Shown piece by piece: positions 11,735-23,258 of a stretch of 64,000 nt of DNA. The position numbers and the translations under genes are program-made. The stretch spans positions 128,181 to 192,180 of the forward strand of contig MU001497.1 of assembly GCA_010093485.1 (NCBI GenBank), read 5' to 3'. The notes below the pieces were generated by a model. It had not been told where the DNA came from. It saw only the letters and a program-made list of their open reading frames with translations, and ran no database searches. Every line of letters begins with the position of its first letter. Within the stretch, counting starts at the first letter, position 1. This DNA comes from Karstenula rhodostoma CBS 690.94 (Eukaryota > Ascomycota > Dothideomycetes > Pleosporales > Didymosphaeriaceae).

Positions 11735-14195
11735 TTACTTCTTCTTGGCCGAATGCACCACGTCAATGATTTTATCGACGACCGAGGGGTCCGACAGCTG
11801 CGCACCGTTAGCCCGCATTCCAAGCCGACGACGCGCGTCACTCGTGCAAAACACAACACCCCATGAAAGGCGACAAGACATGAAAAGGCGCGGCTTACCG
11901 TAGTCGTGTCGCCCAACTGGTCCTCCTCGCCCGCCAAGATCTTGCGGAGAATGCGCCGCATGATCTTCCCGGACCGCGTCTTGGGCAGATCCGGCACCAC
12001 GAAGATGGCCTTGGGCGCGGCAAACGGACCAATCGACTTGCGCACCTGCACGATCAAATCCTTCTTTGTCTGGTCCGAGTCGTCGTTGCCGTCCTTGAGC
12101 GCCACGAACGCGTTGACCGCTTGCCCCGTGAGCTCGTCGTTGACGCCCACGACTGCGGCTTCAGCCACGCCGTCTGCGGAGAAGTCAGATTTGGCATTTC
12201 TTGGGGTCACGTGTGCTTACGGTGCTCGATGAGCGCAGCTTCGATCTCGGCCGTCGACAGACGGTGGCCACTAACGTTCACAACGTCGTCCACGCGGCCT
12301 CGGATCCAGTAGTACCCCTCGTGGTCGCGGCCTGCGCCGTCGCCCGTGAACTGCTGTCGTTAGTACCGCACGCCAAAACATGTTCTGATACTCACGTAGT
12401 AGCCCTTGTACACGTTCAAGTACGTATCCATGTATCGCTTATGAGCACCCCAGACGGTGCGCGCCATGCTGGGCCATGGCTGCTTGAACGCAAGCACGCC
12501 TTCTACATCGTTGCCGTGGATCTCGTCGCCGGACACGGGGTCGATGATGGCGGGTTCGATGCCGAAGAAGGGGAGCGAGGCAGATCCAGGCTTCGTAGGC
12601 GTCACGCCGGCCAGCGGTGTGATAACGTGCGAGCCAGTCTCTGTTTGCCAGTAAGTCTGTCCACGTTAGTCTTCGCTTCACCATTTCAGTCATAGAGATG
12701 CTTACGTCTACAACGTGTGCTTCCTCCTTTCCGACAACCTCAAAGTACCACTTCCACACCTCAGCTGCAATCGGCTCTCCCACGGAACCAAGCACACGCA
12801 GATTCTTCATCTTGTGCTTGACGTGCTCGTCGCCAGCGCGCTTGAGTAATCGCAGCGCCGTGGGCGCAACGTAGAACTGGCTGACGTTGTACTTGTCGAC
12901 GATTTCCCAGTAGCGCGAAAAGTTGGGATACGCTGGAGTACCCTCGAACACAACCGTCGCCACACCGAGCAACAGCGGCGCATACACGACATATGTGTGT
13001 CCGGTGATCCATCCCACGTCTCCACCGCAGAAAAACACATCGTTGTCGTGGATGTCAAAGACGTACTTGCCCGTCGCCGCAGCGCCGATGAGATACCCAC
13101 CCGTCGTATGCATAACGCCCTTGGGCTTACCGGTAGACCCAGACGTGTACAGAAGGAACAGGGGGTCCTCGGAGCTCATGGGCTCGGGGGCGATGTAGTT
13201 GGGGTACTTTTCGACCTCCTCGTGCCACCAGTAGTCTCGGCCCTTGGTCCAGGGGACGTCGGTGCCAGTGCGCTTGTAGACCAGGCAGTGCGAGACATTG
13301 GGACACTGCTTGAGGGCGTCGTCAACGATCTTCTTGGTGCTGATGGTCTTGCCGCCGCGCTTGCCCTCGTCGGTGGTGATGACCACCTTGCTCTCCGCGT
13401 CGATGATGCGGTCGCGCAGCGAGTCGGAAGAGAAGCCCGCAAAAACAACAGAGTGCACGGCACCAATACGCGAGCAGGCGAGGAAGGCAATGACAGCTTC
13501 AGGGATCATGGGCAAATACAGGGCCACGGTGTCGCCCTTGCGGACGCCCATCTCCTTCAGTGTGTAGGCGAGCCTGGAGACCTCGCGCAGGAGCTCACCG
13601 TAGGTGATGATGCGGCCATCAGCAGCGTCATCCGCCTCGTAGATGATGGCGGGCTTATCCGGGTTCTTGAAGGCGTGGCGGTCGACGCAGTTGTAGCTGG
13701 CGTTCAACCGGCCCTCGACGAACCAGGCATTGTCGCCGTTCGCGAAGCTGCCGGCGTGTACGGTTTGGAAGTCGCGGTCCCACGTGAGCAGCTCGCGCGC
13801 GAGGCTGCCCCAGAACTTGTGCGGGTCCTGGATGGACTCCTTGTACAGCTTCTGGTAGTGCTCGAGGCCGTCGAGATGGGGCTTTGTGTGCGGGTGCTTG
13901 CTAGTCAGGCGTCAGCGATCCCGTCCCGATGACGCTGAGTGAATGAAAGTGAATCGCCGGCTGCAATGACGATGCCACGGCATGCTAGAAGGTGCGCTGC
14001 TGGGCGTGGGCGTGGGCGTTGGCGGGGTCACCCCGCTTCGCATGCGGCCTTCATCCCACAACGCCGCACACGTCGCCGGCCAGGGGAATTCGGATTCACG
14101 AGGAGGCGCACTCACTCGAAGAAGGCTTTGGGGACGTGGAAGGTGTCGACCTCATGGGCCTCGTGCACCACGGGCTTGGTGGCACCGTCAGACAT
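11735..14195 (-). CDS. facA: Acetyl-CoA synthetase (acetate-CoA ligase)
   Basis: Model: complement(join(11735..11797, 11899..12173, 12221..12350, 12396..12656, 12706..13900, 14116..14195)), 667 aa, the normal family length. It activates acetate to acetyl-CoA via acetyl-AMP. Visible motifs: the N-terminal ACS region (HYQKLYKES), the AMP-binding loop [11 protein letters not shown], the conserved [15 protein letters not shown] block, [20 protein letters not shown] and [18 protein letters not shown], and [11 protein letters not shown] with the catalytic/acetylatable lysine. All five introns preserve phase; four are short (45-101 bp) and the first is 215 bp and GC-rich. At the 12350 junction a CAGCAG tandem acceptor allows one optional Gln; I chose YYFTGDG. 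The symbol follows the Aspergillus name (Neurospora acu-5). Confidence 0.96.
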
Positions 14196-14893
14196 GTTCA
14201 ATTGGCGACGGGGGCGGCGGCGGCAGGGAGTGTACGGGGCGGCGGCGGAGGTCGATGGAGATGGCCTCTGCCGGCAAGTGTACGAGGGACACGGGAGGTC
14301 GGACAAGGTTGCGCTCTTATGGCAGCGCGTTCGATCCGGGTAAAGGGCTCGGGCGGTGGTTGATTGCACAGCGCAAATTGGGAGCTGCTGCCGTCTCGCT
14401 CGGAGAAGCACTGCCAGGCTACTCCACTGTACTAGCAGGATTGCGCGGTGGTGCTCAGTGCCCAGTGCCCGGTGCTCAGTGCTCAGTGCTCAGTGAGGCA
14501 ACGGGGCTGGCTCATTTGCAGGCAGCGAATTGAGGGCGCGAGGGAGGTGAGGGGAGGTGAGGTGAGGGTGAGGAGCAGACGATTCGAGAGTGGGCGCTGG
14601 CGGGCAGAGGGCGCTCTTATGAAGCACCACCAACACCATGCCACCACCATCGCATCATGGCGCCAGCGCTCTCTGGCCATGGCCATGGGCGTCCGCCGTC
14701 CGGTGTGCCTGCGGGGACGAACGGCTGTGCGGTCGTGGGCTTTGTTTGGCTCCACACGTCAATCCGCTTGTCCGGACTGGCCCTGAGTCCCGCGTGCACA
14801 TCTGCGCCTCGCGCCCTTTTGGGGGTAGTTTGGTGTAAGAACGGGCGCGTCTCGTGCCATGGCCATTGACTGCTGCAGACGCGCCGTGGTCGT

Positions 14894-14920
14894 GGTGCTC
14901 CAGGTGCTCCAGGTGCTCCA
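14894..14920. repeat. Three tandem copies of a 9-bp unit (GGTGCTCCA)
   Basis: The unit GGTGCTCCA occurs three times head to tail without a mismatch and is followed by a partial fourth copy. It lies about 700 bp upstream of the acetyl-CoA synthetase start. Confidence 0.85.
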
Positions 14921-15245
14921 GGTGTTTGCGACGTGCTCGCAGGCCACACAGGCAGCTCCAGCATGCATCGCTGTCGGCTTAGGCTGCCTACTGCCTAGTT
15001 AGTGCCCGCATGCGGTGCAGCTCCATTCTCCATGCAGCACTTCTCCAGCTCGCGCCGACCCCCACGGCCCGAAACCATTGTAGCAGGTAGTCTACTGCCA
15101 CGGTACACAGTACCTGGTCTACTCGCACAGCGCGCGCGCCCACGGCTGACGAATCGCCCGGACCTGGGGAACTTCCTTACCCTTCTCCCATCACCCTGGC
15201 GGCCCGAGGCGCTGGCCAACCTGACGGTAGCCGAGATAGCGCACA

Positions 15246-15326
15246 AACCACACCACACCACACAACACCACACCACACAACACCACACCACGCTGCCCTG
15301 CCCTGCCCTGCCCCGCCCCGCCCTGC
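15246..15326. repeat. CACCA/CACAA array followed by CCCTG/CCCCG tract
   Basis: A strand-asymmetric array of CACCA and CACAA units (15246-15292) runs straight into pentamers of CCCTG and CCCCG. It is a compound simple-sequence repeat in non-coding DNA. Confidence 0.85.
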
Positions 15327-15862
15327 AGTCCAACCCAAGCCAGAATATCCCCGAGTATCCGCTCCGGCTCGCTCCCGACATCGCGCGACGTCCTGTATTT
15401 GACATCCTGGAGCCCCGGCCCCGGCCCGCGAACAGACACAATCGTCGCCTGCCACCGTGGTTCCATCCGCATGCCGGTGGCGTGCTAAGCTTTTGCCTCA
15501 AGCTCTGCGGAGGGATCCGTGTGCGGGGTGCGCTCAGCGGACCTGCCATTCGACTGTGCCCCATCCATCTGCCCTGTGCATAGTAAAACACTGTATTCGC
15601 GCTAATTATACTTCTCGCGCGCGGACCGGCGCCGAAAATTGTAATGTTTAGAATATTTAGAAGCCTCTGCGGGAGGCATATTAGTCTAGCACTGGAGAAG
15701 CAAAGCTATGGTACATCGCAAATGGTATCGTTACCGAGTCGAAGGATGCAGTACGCCGTCGCCTGGCCCCAAACTCGTCTTGCCCCAACCATCCCGTATC
15801 CTATCCTGAACGCCGAAATCTCTTCATTGAGAACACCCTGCTCACTCCTCCGCACCACGAAC

Positions 15863-18800
15863 CTACTGGCTGGGTGCTGTGTCGGGTAGAGAGTCGGTCG
15901 TGCTTGTTGCCGACTCTTCGCTCCCTCTGTCCACTTCCTTGCTCGATGCCCCATCTACCTCTTGCGGCAGCATGGGGGAAACAAGCCCTCCAGAGCTTTC
16001 GCTGTTGTGCCTGACATGTAGCGCTACGCTGGCAGATATCCTCTCGTCTAGGATGTTGACCAGACGCTCCGAGTACTGATCCAGTAGCTTCTGGATCGTT
16101 GTCTCGTCGAGCCCCACATTCGACTTCGCCCTCTCCCCTACCACACGCGCAGTCAAGGCCAGCTCTCGTTCCACTTCACGCACCACGTCTCCACCGAGAC
16201 TTTCGTTGCTATTGGCAATCCGCTTTCGATAGGCTCGCAACGCCCGACAAAGGCTCTCGGTCGATGACGTCAGGCTCCCAAAGTCGGTCGCTGGAGGTTG
16301 TTTTGAGCGGAGTCGGACGTCGACTGACGAGCGACGCTTCACAACCTGCGGATGACGGGGGCTTGGAGGCGAGGGCGACCGGTTGCGGTTGATCCTGCGC
16401 ATCGACTGCGCCGACACTGTGCCACGGTCTTTTGGCATGCTGGATGTGGGAGAGGGTTCCAATCTTGGAGTTGAGGCCAAAGAGAATTTCGAAAACTTCT
16501 TGCGCAGCGTGGGGGAGCGTTTGCCCGTTGGCGTGCTCTGGTCATCCTCTGAACGCTGGAATTGCGCAAGTTCCGACTGAGAAAACACGCGTCTCAGCGG
16601 CGGCTTACTGGCCAGGAGATCTTTGTTCGATGGTGTGCTCGGTCCAAGCAAGTCCATCGAATGAGACATGTGTTGCCGGGAAGGAATGAGCAAAAGACCC
16701 CATACGAAAATGGTGCCGTCTGCCGCTACCGTCACCAACGATCTTTCACTACTGTCATTGTCTGGTTCGCTGCCGGACTTGAACAAAGTGATGTCTCTTA
16801 CACCTTCCGTGTGGCCCCAATCACGAGCGACAAGGGTTCCGTTTTCCTCGTAGATTCGAATCGATTTGTCGGTGCTTGACACTCCAGCAATAAGAGGAGA
16901 TCCCCATGTACGTGGGATGTGCGCCAACGATGAGAGTACGACAGCATCGCCTCCTTCCGTGTCCGAAGCCCGAAAGCTGCTTAGGCACTGACCATTGCGT
17001 AAATCGTATTTGTGAACATGACGGTCAACCGTGGAGACCAGAATGACATCGTCTTGATCCGCATCCAAGGTCATGGATACGGGGGATGATTTCAAGATGA
17101 TGGTCCGTAGCATGATGAAAGCCCTCTCTGTGCTCTCTGTGCTCTCTGTGTCTTGACGAGATGCGAGTTCGCGTACGACAAGGGTGCGGTCAGAGCTCAT
17201 AGATATGAGCCTCTCTCCGTTTCTCGAGAATAGGACCCCTGTCACTGCTCCCACGTGCTCATCAAGCGTTTGTAGAAGTTCCCAACTTCCACTTTTCCTC
17301 CGGAGTATCTGGATGTGCCGATCTCTTGCACTGCTGGCAATGTAAGCCATGTCTTTGCTTTCAAACATGGCTATGCCCGTTATCTCGTTTGAGTGAGCTT
17401 TCATGTCAACGACACTAGATCGTGTCTGGCGATCGATGATTCTAAATTATCAGCGTTGATTCAATCTTCGCGCCGAAGTTGTCACATACCGTAGCACGCC
17501 ATACTTATCACCAGTGGCAAGCACGCTTGCGTCGGCAGACGAAGCAACGGTCTTGAGTTCATTGATTTCATCTGCGCCATGTATCTGTTCCAGCGGGACG
17601 TCCAGTATTTCCTTGTAGGTACCTTCTTGGTTCCAAAAAAGAACAGTGCCACCTGTCGACCATGTGTAGAATGATGCTCCAAGTAAGTTTGATTCTGCCA
17701 ACGGCGCCACCCCAAGCACAGGGTCGCCATGGGCAGGAAGCTTTTGAAATACTTCGCCAACCACGGTATCGTCGTCGGGCGCGCATAGATGAGACAGTCG
17801 AATTGAATTCTGAGAGTCCACGGTGACAAGGTAATCAAGTAGCGAACCGACGGCTTCAATCGTGTTCGAGTCTGTACTCAGGGTGATGGTTGGAGTGTCT
17901 ACCCTAGGAGGGGGTGAAGGGGGCGGAGTGGGGACTTCAATGGTTTCGCTGATGTTGAGCGTTTTGAGGCCTCCTTGGCTGCTAGCGAGATGGAGTCTGC
18001 CTTGAGAATCAACCGCCATCGAAGTCACAGCTATTCCAGCTTCTGCAACCTTGAAGAACCTCTGGGTGCCGTCGCTATCGTCAATAAGGCAGAGCTGACC
18101 CTTGTCCGTTGCAACGACAGCTTTCGAGGGAGCCACTGCCACGACGCTCGTGAAATTCGCCTCCAACAAACTTTCCAATATGCAGTTCCTCCCAGGTAGC
18201 GTCTTGTGCATGCTACTAGAAAAGAAGGATACGTCACTCTGGCGCGTCTTGGACAGTCGAGATGCAGGGTGAGAGTCCTCCATGCGCCAGACCTTGACAT
18301 GCCTGGTGCCGACTCTAATTGAACCCGTCAGCGACCAGCTTCTCGCATTGAGGCGGACCTAGTGTGGAGCACATGCACGGCTGAAGTAAACTTACGTAAC
18401 CACACTGTTGCCCATCCACGCCATTCGATTGATGGTGCTAGTGCACTTGTTGCTGGCGTACAGACTCGCAGCTCCGGTGCGCGGATTGATGCTCCAGATG
18501 TACAAGAAGCCGTCGTTGGGGGAGCCCAGGCTAGCCAAGTACTGTGAATCTGGTGAAAAGGCGAGGCACCTGACGCCAAAAGTGTGATCGGAGAGCGCAG
18601 TCAGCGGGGTTTCGGACGGAGCATCGGGTGCCGTTGAGAAGATCAATACGCGCGGTCTGTGTCCCGCCTGATGCAGTCAGCATGCATCCTGCACAACAGC
18701 GGCGGAATATAATTTGAGCCATCCATCACCTGCTACTCCAGCGCCAGGTAATGCGATGCAGAGGCAAGGTATAAATCATCTGGCTGCGCAGTACTAACCT

Positions 18801-19344
18801 CTCCAACAGCAAGGTACTTTCCGTCCGGACTGAAGGCCACACACGTCGCAGCCTTTATCCTGTCTCTTGCTGACCACGACGACCCGCCCGGTGAAGCGCT
18901 CCAGTCGTTGGCAGGCGATCCTAAAGGAGACGCACCTATGCCAGACTCGCGCAGGGAGGCAGCGGTACGATTGCGACTCTCGTTCTGCGTCGGGGTGGAC
19001 GGGCCTCCATAGACGGAAGAGGAAGGGTTTATGGGGTTCGCCGTCGGTCGGGCGCGGTAGAAGCGCTGCGAGACACGTTGTTCGTCATCGACCGTCGCGA
19101 GCACAGCAGCGGCGCCGGCGCAAAAGGCGAAGGAGCGGGCGTTGGGGAGGCTGTCGAAGGAATTGGCAGAGCTGGTCGAGGTGCCAATGACCTGGCGGAG
19201 GGCCAGCGATGCTTCGGCGCGGTGGGCTTTCATGGGCGAGCGCAGCGGGGTACTCTTGAGGAAGGGCGACGGCGACGGGGTGAGCTTGAGCCCACTTCCC
19301 CAGGTTGGGTTCATGATGCGGGGGTTTGTTGGCGTGAGCGACAT
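15863..19344 (-). CDS. WD40-repeat protein related to MAPKBP1/WDR62
   Basis: Model: complement(join(15863..17441, 17490..18315, 18396..18667, 18799..19344)), with the exon 3 start better placed at 18314 (after AATTAG); 1073 aa. The Ser/Pro-rich N-terminus (to ~residue 150) is followed by two clusters of WD40 repeats that span the first ~700 residues. Examples are VAFSPDGKYLAVGE, CLAFSPDSQYLASLG with YIWS, GDKYGVLR, and ISMSSDRTLVV. The PRVLIFS step after the first blade is typical of the MAPKBP1/WDR62 family of kinase-scaffold proteins. The C-terminus is a basic Ser/Pro-rich disordered region with a short helical segment (KLLDQYSERLVNIL), a possible coiled coil. Scaffold function is by family analogy only. 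Confidence 0.87.
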
Positions 19345-20257
19345 GGCGAGGGCCGACGTTTTCGCTTGTTGCGCTTGGCCGGGGACATGTCAATCAGCTT
19401 CCGTCGCACTTGCTGTCGCTGGTCGTCGAGGAGATGTGGGAATGTGCCTATGCAAGCGGGCGAGCCGCTAGCTCCAACTACCGAAGTTTGCTCTCCGCGG
19501 TGCCATTGAGGGGTGAGTGCGCGCACGGTCGGCAGTGAAGGCGCGCGCTCGAGGTTCAATTCCAGGGGACGCGGGTCAGGGTGAGGGTGAAGGTGAATGG
19601 GGCGGTCCATGCGGTGGAGAGGCATGTTTTCAGCGCACCAAGACGCGCAGACGGCGATGCGCAGACGCACGCACGGCTCAGGCAGGCACGCTGCGGCTCT
19701 CATTCGCTCGTTAAGCCCATCACCCGCCGTCAATACATGTCGTCACATTGCTCCCAGCTCGCTTTTTCGGTCCGTCGTTCGGTCCGTCGTTGGTTCGTTC
19801 AGGACGTACTCGACTTGACGTTTGAAGTGCTAAGGTTTGTGTTTCCATCTCGGGACTGCACGCTGTGCGACCTGCTGGGGCCTGCAGGTACAGTTCCGGG
19901 GTACGTCACCTTGCACGGCAGGAGCGACACGGCAAGAGCGACACGGCAGGAGCGACAAGCGACAAGCGACACGCGACGCGCCTCTCCTGTGCGGTACACG
20001 CGCCCCTATGAAAGATTCAAATCCAGATCCATATTATCGTTACTATATTCCTCCGACAAATTGGACCAACAAGTTCAAATCCAACGCTTCCATGGGTATC
20101 GACAGACGTAACTTTGAGGCGCCGCTTGTAGGGCTTGCTCTTTCCTTCTCCAGGTTGTTCGCTCCTTCCCGTTTTTGTTCCGGCGTGTCCCTCTCTCTGT
20201 ACGCCTTTCCTGCAACCATGCCTACTTGGCCCATTTCCACCCATTCTTTCTGCCGGT
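19345..20257. other. Intergenic: WD40 gene promoter and MFS gene 3' flank
   Basis: No gene recognised. At about 19918-19980 there is a short irregular array of GAGCGACACGGCA and GCGACAA units. The remainder shows no clear structure. Confidence 0.5.
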
Positions 20258-21777
20258 CTACGTGACCCATTTCCACCCATTCTTCCTGTTGTCGAGCCAA
20301 CGGACCCCCGCGAGACAGAACACCGACGCCATCAGGAGCGTGCCTGTATAGACGATGGCCTTCGTAAAGTCGGTTCCGTGCAGGTTCGCGTCTTCGATCC
20401 TCGCCACGAGTGCGCCTGCAATCGGCACGCCGACCAGATATCCCACGCCTCGAATCGATGCAAGCGCCCCGTTGTACGAGTAATACAGCTCATCGCCAAA
20501 ATGACCTTGCTGCACCGAGTTCATCACCGTGTTGAACACGCCGAATACGCAGCCGTACACGACATTGTAGGCGACCCAGAGCGCCTTGCTGTTTGCATGT
20601 GCAGCCGGAAGCCACATCACCAGCGTGCTCAAAGCGTATGTCAGTGTCGCTACAAAGAGTACGTTGTTGTGGCCAAGTCGATCGGCCGCATATCCTGTCA
20701 GTAATCTCGACGGGATCCCCATTACGCTGACAAGCGCCAATATCACGGAAGCCATCCTGACATTGTATCCCAAAGCCTTGCTGAATTCTGGTCCAAAGGT
20801 AGTCGGGATGGCGACCGTTAGGGGGTTTACCAGGTTCACAATGAGTAGAAGTGTAAAGGTCGGGTTCTTGAACGCTCCCCATCCGGCAGGCTTGGTGCGC
20901 CGATCCTGGCATTTGCGGGGTGGTTGTGCCAGGCTGCTAGAGATTCCCAGGAAAAACGCGCTGAGGACCGACAGGATTCCTAACGTCCATCGGGATCCCA
21001 CGGCTTCTAGAACCTCGGGAAGGCTCAGCGAGAGGGCGAGCCCTCCCAGGCCACCACCTGCAAGACATTAGTGTCTGACAGTGTAAACACTTCTGGGCCA
21101 CCTACATGCTAAACAAGCCCCTTGCGCTAGACCTGCATTTTTTGAAAAATATTCCGGTAGGATCGTACTCAGAACGTGGAAGAACACGCCGTTCCCAATA
21201 CCGACGAGAAGTCCTTGCGTCAGAAGAAGGAACCAAACCTTTCACTGTCGTCAGTTTTGGCCGAGAAATGGACAGGAACGACTTACATTGGTGCACGTTG
21301 CTGCCAGCGCGAAACCTAGCGTCGTAAATACGGCGCCCCCGTAGCACAGTGTCCGGATATGTTTTCTTATCAGAGGAAGACGCGGGAAGAAGAACATCGC
21401 AAATACTGCGACAATGCCTCCATTTCCAAGAGATTGTATCGTCGCAATTGCAGCCCTTTGCATTTGGTCCTCGTGCCGGATGATGCCATCGTGGAAAGCT
21501 TTCTCGCTGCCATAGTGGGCTTGGAAGATTCCGAAGCTCTGATTAATTCCTACTACCCAGAACGCTTGTAACGCGCAAGCCAGCACAAGCTTGATTTGCT
21601 GTGCTTTCGTCACTCTGGCCTTTCTGTTCAAGTTCCTGGCAGTTCAAGGTCAGTGAGATCATACAAGGCGTGTCCCGTTGCTCACCCATGCGTGCCGCCA
21701 AGCTCGCCCGCATCTGCATGGTCTTCTTTGTAGTCGCTTGCCGATGAAGAATTTCGCCTTGTTCCCGAAACTGCCAT
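20258..21777 (-). CDS. MFS transporter, monocarboxylate-permease (MCT) type
   Basis: Model: complement(join(20258..21057, 21106..21238, 21287..21635, 21686..21777)), 457 aa, about 12 transmembrane helices. A short hydrophilic N-terminus (MAVSGTRRNSSSASDYKED) precedes helix 1 (LVLACALQAFWVVGINQSFG). GNGVFFHVLSTILPEYF, then GLAQG and GGLGGLALSL mark the helix 4-5 region found in fungal MCT-like carriers. The C-terminal half (ILALVSVMGIPSRLLTGYAADRLG) carries the usual DRLG loop between helices 8 and 9. Such carriers sit in the plasma membrane and move monocarboxylates or related small metabolites; the substrate cannot be told from sequence. All three introns keep phase. Confidence 0.9.
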
Positions 21778-23258
21778 GGCATCGTTGCTGAGTGTATCCA
21801 GGTGCGTCGAGAGCGATGAGTCTTTTTGGGCGCGGTCAGCATCTAATCACGTGAGCGGACTTTCTCAAAACGCATATTCGTACCTACCCCCGCGCTCCCG
21901 ATCGAAAGACTGCAATACTATATCCCCATCAGACGCTCCAGAATGCGATGACGCCCGGGATGATCTCGCTTCTATGCTCGACATGTCTGCACCGATAGAG
22001 GCTATGGTGTTTGGAGGCAGAACTGTCAATCCTTTCGTAAGGACAGCGTTCACGAGCTGAAGATATAGACCGAAGAAAAGTCTGCGTGCGCATCCTCTGG
22101 ACGTACACCACATTTCCACCGTTGCACTATTATAGCGTCGATTCTGACTACTCTCGTCCAACGCAAGCATGCTTTCCCAATGCTATGACAAGGTTGTGAC
22201 CCGCTCCCAACACATCAAGCGAATACTGGCAGAGCAGTTGGGCAACGGCCGTCCCGCCAAGACTGGTCCGCCCCTGGATCGAGAGACGTCAGAGTGGGCC
22301 CCATCCGCTGTTGCGCCCATCATGATCTCTTCATATCATTATGGCAGTGATTGTTGACTCGCATATACACATTACGGTCAAGCTGCAGGAGGGATAACAC
22401 TTCGTGAGTGGAGAGGAAGCCGCCTCGGGCGCTCTGCGCGGACGTTGAGACACCAACTGTGGACGGGTACCCGGTGCACGGGACGGACTTGCACGCAACG
22501 CGCACCGCATTACAAAGCTGGGTTTCCGAGCATGAATGCGCTCATGCTAACACACTTAAATCCAGCTATACGCATCCTTGAGCATCGCAGACTACACGCA
22601 CTGGAGAAAACCGCTGCGTAAAGACATTGATTCCACCCAAGAATCCTCGCATTTGAAAGCGCTCAAGTACATCACCCCAATAACTACCCTTCTCAAAAGA
22701 TTGCTTGTTGTCCCACGGTCCCTTCTATGGAGCAGCTGGATCCGTCTCCACGTATCCGCCCAACACATGCGTCCACAAACAACACACCACAGAGCAGGGG
22801 TGCGAAGACCACTGCAGAAAATCAATCGACGATTTGCATATATGGCACCCGCGAGCGCACCATATCCGCCGTGTCATCGTCGTGCTTCACCAAAATGTTT
22901 TCCAAACGTCTGGAGAAGCGCATCTCGAATGGGCTAAAAGATATACGCGATCATGGGAACTCTTGGTACCCAGATACTTGAGGTATGAATACATGCGATG
23001 CAATACTGGTAGGAGTGAGGTGTTGGTGAACAACACATTTCGAAGCCTGCTCCACAGAAAGCGCGTTGCAAGAACATGGGCCAACGACATTACCAACTTC
23101 CGCCGATCACTAACTTCCCTGCGCATGTCTCCTATTACAGTATTAGGACAAAAGCCTGAAAATATTGTGTCACCCCAGGGTAGGCCATAGGTAGGCCGAT
23201 TGTACTCAAACCTTTGTCCTGGTACCATCCCATTAGTATCACAGAAGCTTCACTCCTC
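21778..23258. other. Intergenic, no gene recognised
   Basis: This 1.5-kb gap holds the promoter of the MFS gene and the 3' flank of the CFEM receptor gene. Short frames on both strands have no family resemblance. Nothing repetitive stands out. Confidence 0.45.

Larger units (their letters stand above)
14196..15862. other. Intergenic with several simple-sequence tracts
   Basis: The gap separates acetyl-CoA synthetase (promoter side) from the WD40 gene (3' side). It holds four tracts: a GTGCTCA/CAGTGC-type tandem around 14451-14495, three copies of GGTGCTCCA at 14894-14920, a CACCA/CACAA array at 15246-15292, and CCCTG/CCCCG repeats at about 15292-15326. Frames of 100-198 codons cross the area on both strands, but none looks like a protein. 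Confidence 0.55.

Noticed and set aside
12997..13932. 311-codon plus-strand frame
   Set aside because: Antisense shadow of acetyl-CoA synthetase exon 2, whose motifs are unmistakable.
15246..15326. CRISPR-like repeated units
   Set aside because: Units are 5 bp and contiguous, without spacers; it is a simple-sequence repeat in a eukaryotic genome.
14995..15591. 198- and 193-codon frames on opposite strands
   Set aside because: Both run through simple CACCA/CCCTG repeats and encode low-complexity strings; no plausible start, motif or partner exon.
19540..19565. GGTTCAATTCC, a tRNA B-box-like string
   Set aside because: Flanking bases do not form a T-stem and there is no matching A box upstream.
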